Shown in pieces: positions 23,972-36,179 of a DNA stretch of 64,000 nucleotides. The translations under genes were made by a program, and so were the position numbers. Each line of letters begins with the position of its first letter. The stretch's first letter is position 1. The notes below the pieces were generated by a model. The model was not told where the DNA came from. It did no database searches and was given only the letters and a program-made list of their open reading frames with translations. The stretch lies in assembly GCA_033239125.1 (NCBI GenBank), contig BSWB01000008.1, positions 5,238,001 to 5,302,000 on the forward strand. Direction: 5' to 3'. Source of the DNA: Fagopyrum homotropicum. Taxonomy: Eukaryota; Streptophyta; Magnoliopsida; Caryophyllales; Polygonaceae.

Positions 23972-25783
23972 GTAGAACAAAATCACCATCAAGAACAAGT
24001 ATCCCTTACTGAGGATAGAGGATTTACTTGATCAATTAAGGGGTGCTACAGTGTTCTCGAAGATTGACCTTTGATCGGGATACTGGCAGTTGAGAATAAC
24101 ATAGAATTCTACACCGTAAACAACTTTCTGTACTCGGTATGGACACTATGAATTTACAGTTATGCCTTTTGGGTTGACGAATGCACTAGATCAGTTCGGT
24201 GTGGTCTTCATTGATAATATCTTGATATATTCCCGAGATGCGGATGCTCATAGAGAGCATTTGAGACGTATCTTGGGGATATTGAGGGAGAGACAATTGT
24301 ACGCGAAGTTCAACAAGTGCGAGTTTTGGACGGATCAGATTGCCTTACTAGGGCATGTGATTTCACGAGATGGTATACAACCTGATCCCTCCAAAATGAA
24401 GGCTATTACAAAATGGGAAATTTTGAAGAGCATTACAGAGATCCGTTGTTTCTTAAGACTTGCGGGTTATTACAGGAGGTTTGTAACGAACTTCTCGATT
24501 ATTGCACGACCGATGACTAACTTGTTGAAGAAGAATCAACAGTTTATGTGGGACAATATTTGTCAAAAGAGCTTTGAAGAACTTAAGAGAAGATTGAATA
24601 CGTTCCCTATTCTACTTGTACCCTCAAATAAGGGTAACTTTGAGGTTTACGCCGATGCATTCAGGAGTGGCTTAGGAACTGTTCTAATGTAGGAAGGAAA
24701 GGTAGTATCATATACCTTTAGATAATTGAGACCTTATGAACAGAACTATCCTACACACAACCTGGAGCTTGCTGCTATAATTCATGCTCTTATGACTTAG
24801 AGACACTATCTTTACGGTGATACGTTTCCAGTATTTACAGACCACAAAACCCTAAAGTATACTCCCACTCAAAGGGATCTGAATCTGAGGCAAAGGAGAT
24901 GGATGGAGTTACTCAAGGATTATGATTGCCCTATAGAGTACCATCCAGGAAAGGCGAATGTGGTAGCCGACACTCTTAGTAGAAAGAGCAGTGACCAAAG
25001 TGGTAAGGTCAGCTACAAAGTTGAGCATCTATTAGCTCTCACAGTTATGAGAGTAGAGATGGATGTAAGAGGATCTGAGATGATAGCAAACATTCAAGTA
25101 AGACCTTTGATTCTTGATGAGATTTCAACTAGACAAGATGAGGATGCTACACTGAAGAAATTGAAGGCTAAAGTGGGAAATGCTACCACTACACACTTCT
25201 AGTTTTGTGATCAAGGAGTGTTACACAGAGATACACGGATATGCGTGCTAAACATTGAAGAATTGAAGAAGAAGCTACTTGAAGAGGCACATTCCTCAAG
25301 GTATTCCATACATCCTAGGAGTACAAAGATGTTTAATGACCCGAGGAAGATCTATCGGTGGCCCCGGATGAGACGAGAGGTAGCTGATTTTGTAGCTCGA
25401 TGTCTAGTGTGTCAGCAAGTGAAGGCTGAACACCAAGCACCACCAGGGAAGTTACAATCTTTATCTGTGGATGAGTGGAAGTGGGAGCGGATTGCGATGG
25501 ATTTTATTGTTGGACTTCTTAAGACCTTCAGAAAGATTGACACGGTATGGGTGATGGTACAGAAATTGACGAAATCTGCTCACTTTCTACCAATGAGACA
25601 AGATAACTCCTTGGATGATTTGACAGAGTTGTATGTAAGAGAGATTGTTCGACTGCACGAAGTCTCTGTGTCGATTGTATCTGATAGAGATCCGAGGTTT
25701 ACATCGCATTTCTAGGGAAGTTTGCAAAATGAGTTAGGTACAAGATTGCATTTCAGAACGACATTCCATCCTCAGACAGACGG
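23269..25783 (+). pseudogene. Chr2-E2 RT, RNase H and integrase, broken
   Basis: Chromovirus pol on the plus strand. The RT N-terminus is duplicated (see 23224-23971). The RT palm at 24162-24260 has lost about 15 residues after MPFGLTNA and its catalytic motif reads FIDN instead of FIDD, so it is inactive. The RT thumb and RNase H follow (FTDHKTLKY near 24837; YHPGKANVVADTLSRK at 24940-24990) with stops near 24690, 24722 and 24800. The integrase zinc region (CLVCQQVKAEHQAPPGK) and core (MDFIVGL; SDRDPRFTSHF) run to 25783, where Chr3-F interrupts it after the codons for a PQTDG motif. Confidence 0.9.
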
Positions 25784-27800
25784 TGTAACACCCCAAATCT
25801 ACGGGACTCGGGGAGCTACTAGGCTAGGATCTCACAATGGATCTTGACCCTAGCCTGACAACAAGTTCACTGGATCTTACAACAAAGCATAGATAGATTA
25901 AAACCAAATACACAAAATTGTATTAAATATATACAACAAAAGGTTTGCAAAATACAACCGAGTACAAAGCGGCAACACCATACACAAATGTATACAAAAG
26001 ATCCCATAACCCTCGCACAACCTAGTGTACCGAAGGCCTCAGCTGATCACCCATCTGGGTCACTCTGCAGTCTTCCTAACCTGTAGATCATCTACAACAC
26101 GGTATGAAACCGTTAGTTAACAAATCATAGATAAGAATGAAGCAGTAGCACACACATCACAACACCATATCATAACATGCAAGCTACACACAGACAACCT
26201 TTTATTATCTTTAATTAAGTTATACCATTACTAATTCATTTCCTTGTGACATGCGGAGTAACTCCCGACACCTCTGTCCCCATCTCCCCTTAGGTTTGGA
26301 ATGGTCAATCATCACCACCTGGAGGACGGGTCACAAAGAACTCCCCTAGCCACCCCATTCTGGGCTAGACAAGTCATCACCGTCCATAATCATACACTTG
26401 GGCCAAATAAATGCATGTAGGGTCATCCTAGTCCAGCTAGGTTATAAATGCAACACACATATGCACACACAACCACAACACACACTCAAACCCATAACCG
26501 CTCGCTAAGTAACTCTCATGGACTTACCTGTCTCAACATCGATCTATACCACGTCACGGCTTCCCCTCGAGGAAACGATCAACGTCTGCATCAACAAGGC
26601 ACAAAAATATCAACATCGTCCCAAGGTTAGGAGATTCCACCTCCTAAACCCGATACCCATCTTTAACTCATTAATCAAAACTAAACCTCAACATCACATC
26701 ATAACTCACAATTCCTCAAATCTCAAGGTAGCATCTAATCAACCTTCCTCAATCTCAATTAAAATCCTAATTGAATTATTTAACCTTTAATTAATTAATT
26801 AAATTTCACCAGAATAACGTTTTGCTCGTAGTCAATTTCTAAACCCACATGTCATCAGATTTCATCAAACAAACAACCCATAAACACCAGAATAATATAA
26901 CGACCATAATGGAATTTCTAATTATCCATTTTGACAAGCCTAAGGTCAATTTAGGTCAAATCGCAATACGGAAAACGAATAAATTCATAACTTTTCGTTA
27001 CTAATCCGATTGACGATCTGAAAGAAGATTTGGAATTACAACGAAGCAGGCTACGCATTGACAAGATCAAAGTCACGGGAATTTGAGCGATGGAACCGTC
27101 GTGGTGACATATATTCTCGACCACGTCTTCATATGCTCGGAAATGCAGAAACTCGGTACCGATATGAAGAGAATGAAGAGAGGAATCCAGAAATTCAAAC
27201 CGAATTGAAATCGGATTAGAAACGGAGAGTAGATATGAGTTTGAAGGTTAAGAGAAATCAAAGCTTTTACGAGAAAATGTGAAATGAAATGAATTAATAA
27301 ACGATTTTCCCCTATTTTTAGGGAAGACGATAATTATCCTTTAACCGATCCAAAGGCGGGTTGAACCCCCTTCTCCAAACTTCTCGAAATTGGATTAATA
27401 AATCTGGAATGTTGTGGGGATAATTATATCACAACTGCCTCGAAAAAACGTGTATTCCTAAGCCGTCTTTCTTAGCCATTAAGAAACGAAATAGAGACTC
27501 TTTTGGCCGTTTTGTCTTTCCATGTTATTTCATATCTTGGACATGTCCGATGTCGTGATCATTTCTCTCAACTGGATTTTTATTAACTGAAGCTTCTAAA
27601 TTCTCTAAATAACACCGGAGGGTAAAAATAATTACCTAGGGAAAAAGTGAAAATTTCCCCATAAGTCCAAAATTACGCCAGGAACATAACGGTGAGACTC
27701 ATACTCATCACTTACGCAATCTTCGCGAGTTATATGTCAATTACTATCAATGATTAAGTTAATCAACATTAATTAGAATTTGAAAATACTAGCTCTTACA
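25784..27800 (-). repeat. 3' LTR of Chr3-F (2,017 bp)
   Basis: Plus-strand edges are TGTAACACCCC and AGCTCTTACA. In reverse it shares blocks with the Chr2-E LTR (for example 26896-27000 and 27430-27600). The purine tract TAGGGGGATCTAA lies immediately inside it at 27801. No gene is seen here. Confidence 0.85.
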
Positions 27801-27838
27801 TTAGATCCCCCTAAAAACAAGTTTCGTCCCGAAACTTG
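27801..27838 (-). promoter_or_regulatory. Hairpin plus polypurine tract of Chr3-F
   Basis: On the minus strand, arms CAAGTTTCG and CGAAACTTG around GGA (27818-27838) precede the tract TTTTTAGGGGGATCTAA that ends at the LTR. Plus-strand synthesis would prime here. Confidence 0.75.
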
Positions 27839-27956
27839 AACAATTCCCAAATTCTCTCAGACCCATACGCTGAGGTATAAACACTCTCTCTATCGGAGGT
27901 ATCACATTTCCGTTCAAAGGTATCAACCTATAACCCTCTATAACCTCAAAACACAT

Positions 27957-28230
27957 CATGGAGGAATCATCAACTCTAGTAACAAGATCACTATACTACC
28001 CAATGACATAGAGGAAAACCATCTCTAGCCAAACCATAACCACATCACAAAGGCATGGAGGAAAACCATCTCCAGCCTAACCGTACTCATAAAACAAGAG
28101 CATGGAGGAAAACCGTCTCCAACCAAATTATGTCCATAAAAATAGCATGGAGGAATAACCATCTCCAGCTAAACCCTAATCACAACTCAATAGCATGGAG
28201 GAAGAACCATCTCCAGCTATAAACACAGCT
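27957..28230 (-). repeat. Six-unit minisatellite, about 47 bp period
   Basis: Units begin with CAT(G/A)GAGGAA at 27957, 28007, 28054, 28101, 28146 and 28194, most followed by a form of ACCATCTCCAGCC. It lies between the chromodomain stop and the polypurine tract, that is in the 3' untranslated part of Chr3-F. Confidence 0.85.
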
Positions 28231-28336
28231 CTCGCTAGCAAACAAGATCTAATAAGATTGTATGCATATATCACAACTAGCACGAAAACACATAATATCA
28301 CATAAGCACATAATCATAACACTCACCAAAATAGCA

Positions 28337-29560
28337 CTAATATCTACTCATCGATCCTACAAGAGTATCTATCTCGGCATAGAACTCTGGATAGTTCCTA
28401 TAGATACTATCCTCAGTCTCCCATGGGGCCTTATCAGGTCCTCGTCTAGACCATTTTATCCTAAGCATAGGAATGTCCTTCGAACGCAGGTGTCTCACAC
28501 CTCGCTCTAGGACTGCAATTGGGTGCTCAACAAAGGTGTGATCCCGCTTGACCACTAAGTCATCATAGCTGACGATGTGTCTGATATGTTCTCCCTCAGT
28601 TGAGACACATGAAATACAGGGTGAGCACCCTCTAATCTTGGAGGCAAAACCAATCTGTATGATGCTCTCCCAACTCTGTCTAGTATCTCAAAAGGACCGA
28701 CATATTGGGGACTCAACTTCCCTTTATGCCAAAACGTCTAACGCCTCGCGTCGGAGATACTCTAAGCCAGACATGAGCTCCAACCCTGAACTCTAGAGGC
28801 CGACGCCTCTTGTCTGCATACGACATCTAGCAACTCTGTCAGCTAACATCCTCTCTTTGATCAATGCTACTCGAGCCATAACATCCTGAATCTGCTCCGA
28901 CGCTATACCACTAACACTCCTAGGCTCATCCCAGCATAACGGTTAACGATATCTATGCCCATACAGTGCCTCATTTGGGACCATCCCAATCGATGCATGC
29001 CAATTGTATGAGAACTCAACCAATGGAAAGTAATTTGCCAATCCGTATTCCTAATCCAACACACAAGCTCGTAACATATCCTCCAACGTCTGAATGGTCC
29101 TCTCTGACTAACCATCTGTCTAAGGATGAAATGCAATCGTGAAGTGAAAACTCGTCCCCAAAGTAGTCTGATTGGGCTGCTAGAACCTCGAGGTGAATCG
29201 CCCATCTCGATATGAGACGATCGTCCTCGGTACACCATGGAGTCTCACTCTTTGTCTAGTAAACTCGTCAGCTAATCTACACACACACACACACCACATT
29301 TCCCTGATAGGAATTAAACGTGCAGTCTTTGTCAGTCTGTCAACCATAACCCAAATGGCATCAAACCTCCTGCTGGGCCTCAATCCTGTCACAAAGTCCA
29401 TGGAGATATCCTCCCACTTCCACTACGGTACTAGTAGTGGATGGAGCTCTCCTCCTGGTCTGCAATGCTCTATCTTGACTTGTTGACAGGTCGCACACTG
29501 AGCCAAAATTCTGGCCACATCGGGATTCAACCCTCCCACCAGTATGAACGTCTCACATCT
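28337..29560 (-). pseudogene. Chr3-F integrase and chromodomain, broken
   Basis: Read from right to left: zinc region and integrase core (MDFVTGLRPSRRFDAIWVM at 29401; ATT for catalytic context SYRDGRFTSRF), then a decayed C-terminal part, then the chromodomain at 28555-28337 (HTFVEHPIAVLERGVRHL; IPMLRIKWSRRG; APWETE). Several frameshifts and stops break it (near 28560, 28800-28930, 29110 and 29160). A CA microsatellite (29279-29296) expands within the core. Confidence 0.85.
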
Positions 29561-29868
29561 TGATACATCTTATTCGCACCCTGGTGCACTGAGTAAGGCG
29601 TGGAGTGAGCCTCCTGTAAGATCCTCTGTCTCATATCCGTATCAACGGGTACACAGACGCGGTCGCGGCGTCTCATTACTCCATCTACTCCTATGGAGAA
29701 CTGCAGTGCCTAACCACGAGACATCCTATCTCGTATTCTTCTCAACGTCGGGCAGGTCTCTTGTTTTTGTTGGATCTCACCCAACAAATCAAGTAGAACC
29801 TCTAAAGTACACATTTGGGCATCCTCATCAAGAAACTGGGTGTCCATCTCTAGCCATGCTAGATCTCT

Positions 29869-31131
29869 CTACAATTGAGGTTGAATTGTCAGTCGTACAA
29901 TCGCCTTCTCTCGAGGCGTCTTCCTGCTTAGGGCGTCGGCGACAACGTTCGCCTTCCTTGGATGGTACATATGCTCAAGGTCAAAATCCTTGATCAACTC
30001 AAGCCACCTATGCTGACGGTTATTCAATTCCCGTTGCGTGAAAATATACTTCAGACTCTTATGGTTTGTTAAGATCAAACATGTAGCGCCATACAAGTAA
30101 TGTCTCCACATCTTCAAAGCATGACCTACCACTACCAACTCTAGATCATGAGTCGGGTAGTTCTCCTCATACGTCTTCAACTATCGAGACACATATGCAA
30201 TTACTATGCCACGCTGCATCAGAACACATCCCAAGCCTAGCTTGGATGCGTCACTGTAGACTACAAAGTCATATGTGCCCTCCGGATGCACTAAGATGGG
30301 AGCGGAAGCTAGACGTCTCTTCAGCTCCTCAAAACTTTGAGTACACAAATCAGACCATACAAACCGGGTAGTCTTCCTCAACAGGCTGGTAAGTAGATGG
30401 GCAATCATTGAGAATTCCTCCACATACCGTCGGTAATAACTGGCTAAGGCAAGAAAGCTGCGCACTTCCTTGATGTTCGTCGGTGTCGTCCACGCTACTA
30501 CAGACTCGATCTTTGCTGGATCAACCTTGATCCCATCGGCGGAGACAACATGACCCAGAAATGCTACCTCTGGGATCCAGAATTCGCACTTAGAGAACTT
30601 GGCATACAATTCTCTATCTCTCAAAACCTGCAAAACCGTCCTCAGATGTCCTGTGTGTTCCTCTCTTCTACGAGAGTATACCAAGATATCGTCTATGAAG
30701 ACCACCACAAAATGATCCAAGAAGTCAATGAATATGTCATTCATCAACTGCATAAAGACGGTGGACGCATTCGTGAGCCCGAATGGCATCACTACAAACT
30801 TTGAGTGGCCATACCGATTCCAAAATTTCGTCTTATGAACATCTTGCTCTCTCACCCTCAGCTGGTGATAACCCGAGCGCAAGTCAATCCTAGAGAGCAC
30901 AGTCGCTCCCTAAAGATGATCTAACAAGTCATCAATATGAGGCAATGGATACTTGTTCTTGATGGTCACCATGTTCAGCTCTCTATAGTCGATGCACAAT
31001 CTCAACAATCCGTCCTTTTTCTGCACGAAGAGGACCGGTGCTCCCCACGGGGATACACTAGGGCGAATTAAGCCCTTCTTAGCCAACTCCTCGAGTTGCT
31101 TCTTCAGCTCTAACAACTCAATAGGCGCCAT
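29869..31131 (-). pseudogene. Chr3-F reverse transcriptase and RNase H
   Basis: Well-preserved RT: LCIDYRELNMVTIKNKYPLP (31030-30970), the frame re-starting at 30900 with SRIDLRSGYHQLRVREQD, MPFGLTNASTVF, catalytic VVFIDDILVYS, then the thumb. RNase H follows (YSDASKLGLGCVL; a stop at 30181 in place of a codon in the ASRQLKTYEENY segment), ending with YHPRKANVVADALSRK at 29930. It copies element RNA into DNA in the virus-like particle. Two stops (30181, 30910) make this copy non-functional as it stands. Confidence 0.9.
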
Positions 31132-31760
31132 ATGGTATGGGGCCTACGTGATCGGTCTCGTCCCCGACTCCAACTCTATGCAAAGTACATGCTTTGTTGA
31201 GGCGGCAAACTAGATGGTTCAGCAAACACTTCCAAAAACTCGCGAACTACGGGGATATCCTCTAACGTTGGACTCTCACCCTCCTTCATGGCATAACACC
31301 AAAAGGCTTTGCACCTTGTGCAATCAGCCTCGCTGCTCATACCGCTCTAATAACCATGCCCGACTTTCCAAGGTCCCAACCTCGAACAAATCTCAATCTG
31401 ACCCGACTCGGTAGAGACTGTCACGGTCCTTCTACCCGCATCTAACATAACACGATGCCTATTCATCCAATCCATACCCAGAATGACTTCCTCATGCACC
31501 ACTGGCATGACAAAGAAGTCTACAAGAAAATTGAAAGTCCCTAATGAATAGGATAAACACGTATCTTGTGGGTACCTATGACCCTACTATCATCGGGTAA
31601 CCCTATAATAAAGGGTATCCTTTCTATCGTATCTAACACCAAACGCTCAACACATAAGACAAAAATCAATAAGTGCATAACACTCGTATCACAAAAATCT
31701 TTGACAGGTAAACCATTATATGAATGGTACCTGCAGTAGCTAGTGATGTCGGCTCTTCAG
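31132..31760 (-). pseudogene. Chr3-F protease region
   Basis: Minus-strand reading matches the Chr4-B protease at 61549-62150: the segment ILGMDWMNRHRV is visible at about 31490-31440 and the start of the protease near 31705-31760. A frame break and small deletion have removed part of the active-site region. It would cut the gag-pol polyprotein. Confidence 0.65.
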
Positions 31761-32481
31761 CTCCGCTGACAAGTGAATTTCTTATGTATTCAAAATACTA
31801 TTTACATGTAAATTATCACGACTTCGTCTCGGTACAAGATCCACAAAGAAAGATATCATATATTGGAACAACCCATTCGTTTCTCTATCGAATCTCGTCA
31901 TTATCATAAGCTCCACTCTTAATATTGATATACTCTAATCTCTGCCACTTCTTTGGCTTATTAGACCGAACACCCCCTCCAATTAGGTTTACCTCAGCTC
32001 AAACCGTCTATCCCTTGAATGACAGATCGACTCCAATGATGTCTCTACATTTCCATACCAATACTCTCTAATAATTGTAAATCTTCAAGCATACATCTAG
32101 CGTTGGTGTTCCTGGCTTCTCTTGAGCCTTAACAACCTTATTCATCCTCTTTGGTGTAACTAACACCGAAATCACCTTTTAAAACACCTCAACAGATCTA
32201 GTGATACCGAAGGATATTGAAAGCATCTTTCTTTCTTTCTTTCTTTCTTCGCCCCTTCTGTTACACGCTAGACGTGTTCTCAAGCTTGTTACTTCATCGA
32301 GGCACAACTTGAATCTTCCACTTGGGTACTCTACAATATAAGTAGGGTAACTATCTCGTTCATTAACGCGACCCACACGTCGCCAACAACCTTGAAAATT
32401 ACATTTTCAACGTCTTTCATAACTTGGTCTTCCGCCTCGAGCGAATCAGCAATGGGAACTTAACCCCGACCTCTCATGACT
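31761..32481 (-). pseudogene. Chr3-F gag remnant
   Basis: Strongly decayed. Near 32480-32400 the minus strand reads like a GRG-containing gag N-terminus, similar in position to the Chr4-B gag start at 62827. The rest has stops in all frames. A CTTT microsatellite lies at about 32229-32249. Chr4-B begins at 32482. Confidence 0.4.
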
Positions 32482-34192
32482 TGTAACACCCCAAGTTCTG
32501 GGAACTCGAAGCGCTATGGGCTAGCACCGTACAATGGGTCCCAACCCTCAGAGTAGTAACAAAAAATAGTTCTTACAACAAGGCACAAATGAATGAAAAC
32601 CAAAACTCAATATGAAACCAAAGGTTTAAACAAAAGAAAACGTAAAAAACTTGCAACCGAGTTCAAAACAAAAGGGAAAAAAACAACAGAAACATAAAAC
32701 CGATCCCGTCCTATAATGTACGGGAATCCCGGCTGACCACACCATCCGGATCACTCAACAACATCCTGAACCTGCGAAACATCTAGAACGACGGTATAAA
32801 CCATTAGCTAACATTCTAGGTATAACAAGAGCGTAAAGGCACAAACACACATAAGGTAAAATAAACATATAGCATGCTTGCACTCAAACGGTTATTATCT
32901 TTCATTAAGTCATTCATTACTAATTCAACTTCTTTTGTCACATGAGAATCCTTTCGAAACTTGCCACCGCTTCCGTTAACCAACAAGAATAGATCAGTAC
33001 TATCCGTTACTTGCAGGCCTGAGTCGCAAGAGCACTTTCCAGTTTCCCCAGTATTGAACTGGACAAGCGGTCACCGCCCGGTTATAATACACTTGGGCCA
33101 ATTAAGGTTATAAGGGTGAATCCTAGTCCGGTTATCTGTTATAACATGAATAAACAACACAACAAGCCAATACAATCCAACTAATACGCGGAATGAAGCT
33201 AAGTAAGTCCAAGGGACTTACCTCACTCGAAGGTAAACCAAAAGCACAAGAACAACTCAAGAATAGCTCAGGAATAACTCCGTTTCCTCAGGAAAAGATG
33301 CAAGGGAAAAGCCTGTTTACACAAGCATCACGAATCAGGAGCAAAACGGTTGCTAGAAGTCTATAACTTCTAGTCTCAAAGAGATCTAAGAGATCTACAC
33401 ATGCTAAGGGTTCAACCCTAGTCTTACAACACTCACAAGAGATCAACAACATCTAAAAGATGTAAGGAAAGGAACGAGGAAAGCAAGGAAGGAAGTAACT
33501 CACAAGAACCGCAGTTACTGCAGAGGAAACCGCAAGGGCGGCTGGACCAGGCGCAGGGGCGGCTGGCCGCAGGGGCGGGTAGGTGCAAGCGCAGGCGCAG
33601 GGGCGGCATGATAGAAAGCGCCCCCAGCTTTCTCTTCTACAGAACTCGCAACAAGGGCAACCAAAACTCGAACCTTTGGCTCCAACACATCAAGACTCAG
33701 CTCCAAAGAGGCTGAGAACAACAATACATCAACAACGAGAAGCCAACAAGAATCAAGATTCAAACTTGATTCTTGGAGAAGAAGAAAAGGAGAGGAGAAG
33801 AAGAAGAAAACGAAACGAAGGAAGCATGCTGCAGTACAAGAACGTAAGAAGGAACAGAGGATGAAGAACTTACACGTTCAACAAGGTCGCAGGAGGCAAG
33901 GTGACGGCTGCAACACTCAAGGGTTTGAAGACGATATCAAGAAATGGGAAAAAGGAAGAAAGGAGAGAATATATAGAGAAGGGTTGGAAGGATAGAAGGA
34001 AAGGACGTCTAGGGTTAGGAGGATAGAAGGAAGACAGGCCAAAAGCCCATGGATGAAATAAGATAGTAGAAGACGAAGATAAAACAGCCCGTAGACGGGC
34101 TAGGCCGAGCCGCGACCGCGGCAGCGAGGTTGAGCCGTGCCGCGGCTCCTCTTCACCGCGGGGGCGGTGAAGGCTAGAAACGGGGATTTACA
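32482..34192 (-). repeat. 3' LTR of Chr4-B (1,711 bp)
   Basis: Matches the 5' LTR at 63116 through its first 885 bases with frequent substitutions. A G-rich block at 33530-33610 repeats GCAGGGGCGG several times; another GC-rich block is at 34085-34175. A TATA box (minus, TATATATT) is near 33969-33976. No gene is seen. Confidence 0.9.
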
Positions 34193-34230
34193 TCAGATCC
34201 CCCTAAACACAAGTTTCGTCCCGAAACTTG
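34193..34230 (-). promoter_or_regulatory. Hairpin plus polypurine tract of Chr4-B
   Basis: Same arms CAAGTTTCG and CGAAACTTG as in Chr3-F (34210-34230), next to the tract TAGGGGGATCTGA at the LTR edge. Confidence 0.75.
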
Positions 34231-34359
34231 CAAAAGCTGAACGATCACAATAACACACGGAACCAAAACAAAACTCATATATTCCCACTTGGGGCACGTA
34301 ACTCAAAACGTCACACAAAAGCGTACGCAACGCAACAATAGAAAAAACCAACCAACTAA

Positions 34360-35840
34360 CTATGCTAAAGGTGCATCCAGCCCAGCGTAAAACTCCGGAT
34401 AGTTCCTCTGGATACTATCCTCTGTCTCCCAAGTTTCCTCATCAGCTCCTCGCATCGACCACTGAATCTTCATCATCGGTATGTCCTTCGAAAGCAAGCG
34501 TCTCGTACTATGCTCCAAGACAGCCACCGGGTGCTCAACAAATGTGTGGTCTGGCTCGAACACTAGATTCTCATGTACTCCTGTAGCTGAGACACATGGA
34601 AGATTGGGTGAACACCCTCGAGTCTCGGTGGCAAATCTAGTCTGTATGCTGCCTCTCCTACTCGCTCCAAAATCTTAAACGGTCCAACATATCTAGGGCT
34701 CAGCTTCCCCTTGACACCGAAACGTCTGATGCCTCGTGTCGGGGATACTCTCAACCAAACCTGAGCTCCAACTCCGAACTCCAGAGGTCTACGTCTCTTA
34801 TCTGCATAGGATTTCTGTCGACTCTGCATTGCTAGCATCTGCTCTCGGATCACTGCTACTCGAGCCATGTCATCCTGTATCTGCTCAGGTGCTACTCCGC
34901 TAGCACTACTCGGCTCATCTTAACACAAGGGTGTACGGCATCTCTGTCCGTATAAAGCCTCATAAGGAGCCATCTTGATCGATACATGCCAACTGTTGTT
35001 GTACGAAAACTCCACTAAGGGAAGGTGATCTGGCCACACCTGCCCCCAGTCCAACACGCAGGCTCTCAACATGTCCTCCAAAGTCTGGATGGTCCGCTCG
35101 GACTGACCATCGGTTTGAGGATGATAAGCGGTCGTGAATTGCAAACTCGTACCTCGGACGGCATGAACTTGCTGCCAGTACCTCGACGTGAACCGTCCGT
35201 CTCTATCAGAGACTATATTCGTAGGTACTCCATGAAGTGTCACTATCTACCTGGTGAACTCCTCTGCTAACCGACTCACCGGCCACGTTTCCTTGATCGG
35301 AATGAAACGTGCGATCTTCGTTAGCTGATCTACGATGACCCAGATAGCATCAAAACCTCGAATCGGTCTCAAACCGGTAATAAAATCCATAAAGATATCC
35401 TCCGACTTCTTGAGGAACGGGAAGTGGGTGTAGCTCGCCTCCTAGTCTATGATGCTTGATCTTGAGCGGTTGACAGGTCGCACACTGAGCTACATATCTT
35501 GTGACGTCTGGATTCAGACCTCCCCACCAGAAAGAGCGTTTGATATCCTGATACATCTTACTCGCACCAGGGTGTATATAGTAAGGTGAAGAGTGAGCCT
35601 CCTGAAGGATCCTCTATCTTAACTCTCGATCTGAAGGCACACAAACACGCTCCTGACGTCTCAAAACTCCTTCATCACCAACTGTGAACTGCGGTGCCTC
35701 TCCTCGAGACATCCGGTCTCGGATCTGTGTCAGAGCTGGGCAATTCTCCTGCTTCTATCGGATTTTGGCCAACAGATCAGGTACTATCTCCAAGGTGGAT
35801 AGGTAGCTGTCGGAATCCTGAAAGTGGATATCCATCTCTA
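34360..35840 (-). pseudogene. Chr4-B integrase and chromodomain
   Basis: From right to left: zinc region (CATCQPLKIKHH at about 35470), integrase core (SDRDGRFTSRYW at 35210; YHPQTDGQSERTIQTLEDML at 35130), C-terminal domain (VWLRVSPTRGIRRFG; SPRYVGPFKIL at 34770-34660), and the chromodomain at 34563-34360 (RRLLSKDIPMMKIQWS; TWETED). Stops or frameshifts lie near 34563, 34920, 35245 and 35340, but the domains are well preserved. The family role is integration targeted by the chromodomain. Confidence 0.88.
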
Positions 35841-36179
35841 GCCATGCAAGGTCTGTGGCTGAGCTATCAGCCTAGCAATCACCATCTCTCGGGGAGTCTT
35901 CCTACTAAGGGCATCTACTATCACATTAGCTTTCACCGGGTCGTATAAGATCTCAAGATCAAAATCCTCTATCAACTCCAACCATTTGAGCTGGCGATTA
36001 TTCAACTCTCGTTGAGTGAATATGTAATTCAGACTCTTGTGGTTTGTGAATATCTGACAAGAAGCTCCGTACAGATAATGCCCCCAAATCTTCAAAACGT
36101 GAACCACAACAACCAACTCTAGATCATGGGTAGAGTAATTCTCCTCGTACGTCTTCAGCTGTCTAGACGCATAAGCAAT
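35838..36179 (-). pseudogene. Chr4-B RNase H, downstream part
   Basis: Encodes the second half of RNase H (YASRQLKTYEENYSTHDLEL, then FTNHKSLNYIFTQRELN, then NVIVDALSRK). It is cut at 36179 by Ath2-C. The frame continues across the insertion into 60462 and above once the insert and one TSD copy are set aside. Confidence 0.9.

Larger units (their letters stand above)
25784..32481 (-). mobile_element. Chr3-F: chromovirus, left part up to Chr4-B
   Basis: Minus-strand chromovirus with its 3' LTR at the left, inserted in the Chr2-E2 integrase (left flank GACGG). In its own direction: decayed gag (cut by Chr4-B at 32482), protease, RT, RNase H, integrase, chromodomain, a minisatellite, hairpin and polypurine tract, then the 3' LTR. 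The 5' LTR and the second TSD copy must lie beyond Chr4-B, outside the window. Confidence 0.87.

Noticed and set aside
32229..32249. CTTT microsatellite as a functional element
   Set aside because: A short simple repeat in decayed Chr3-F gag; nothing around it suggests a role.
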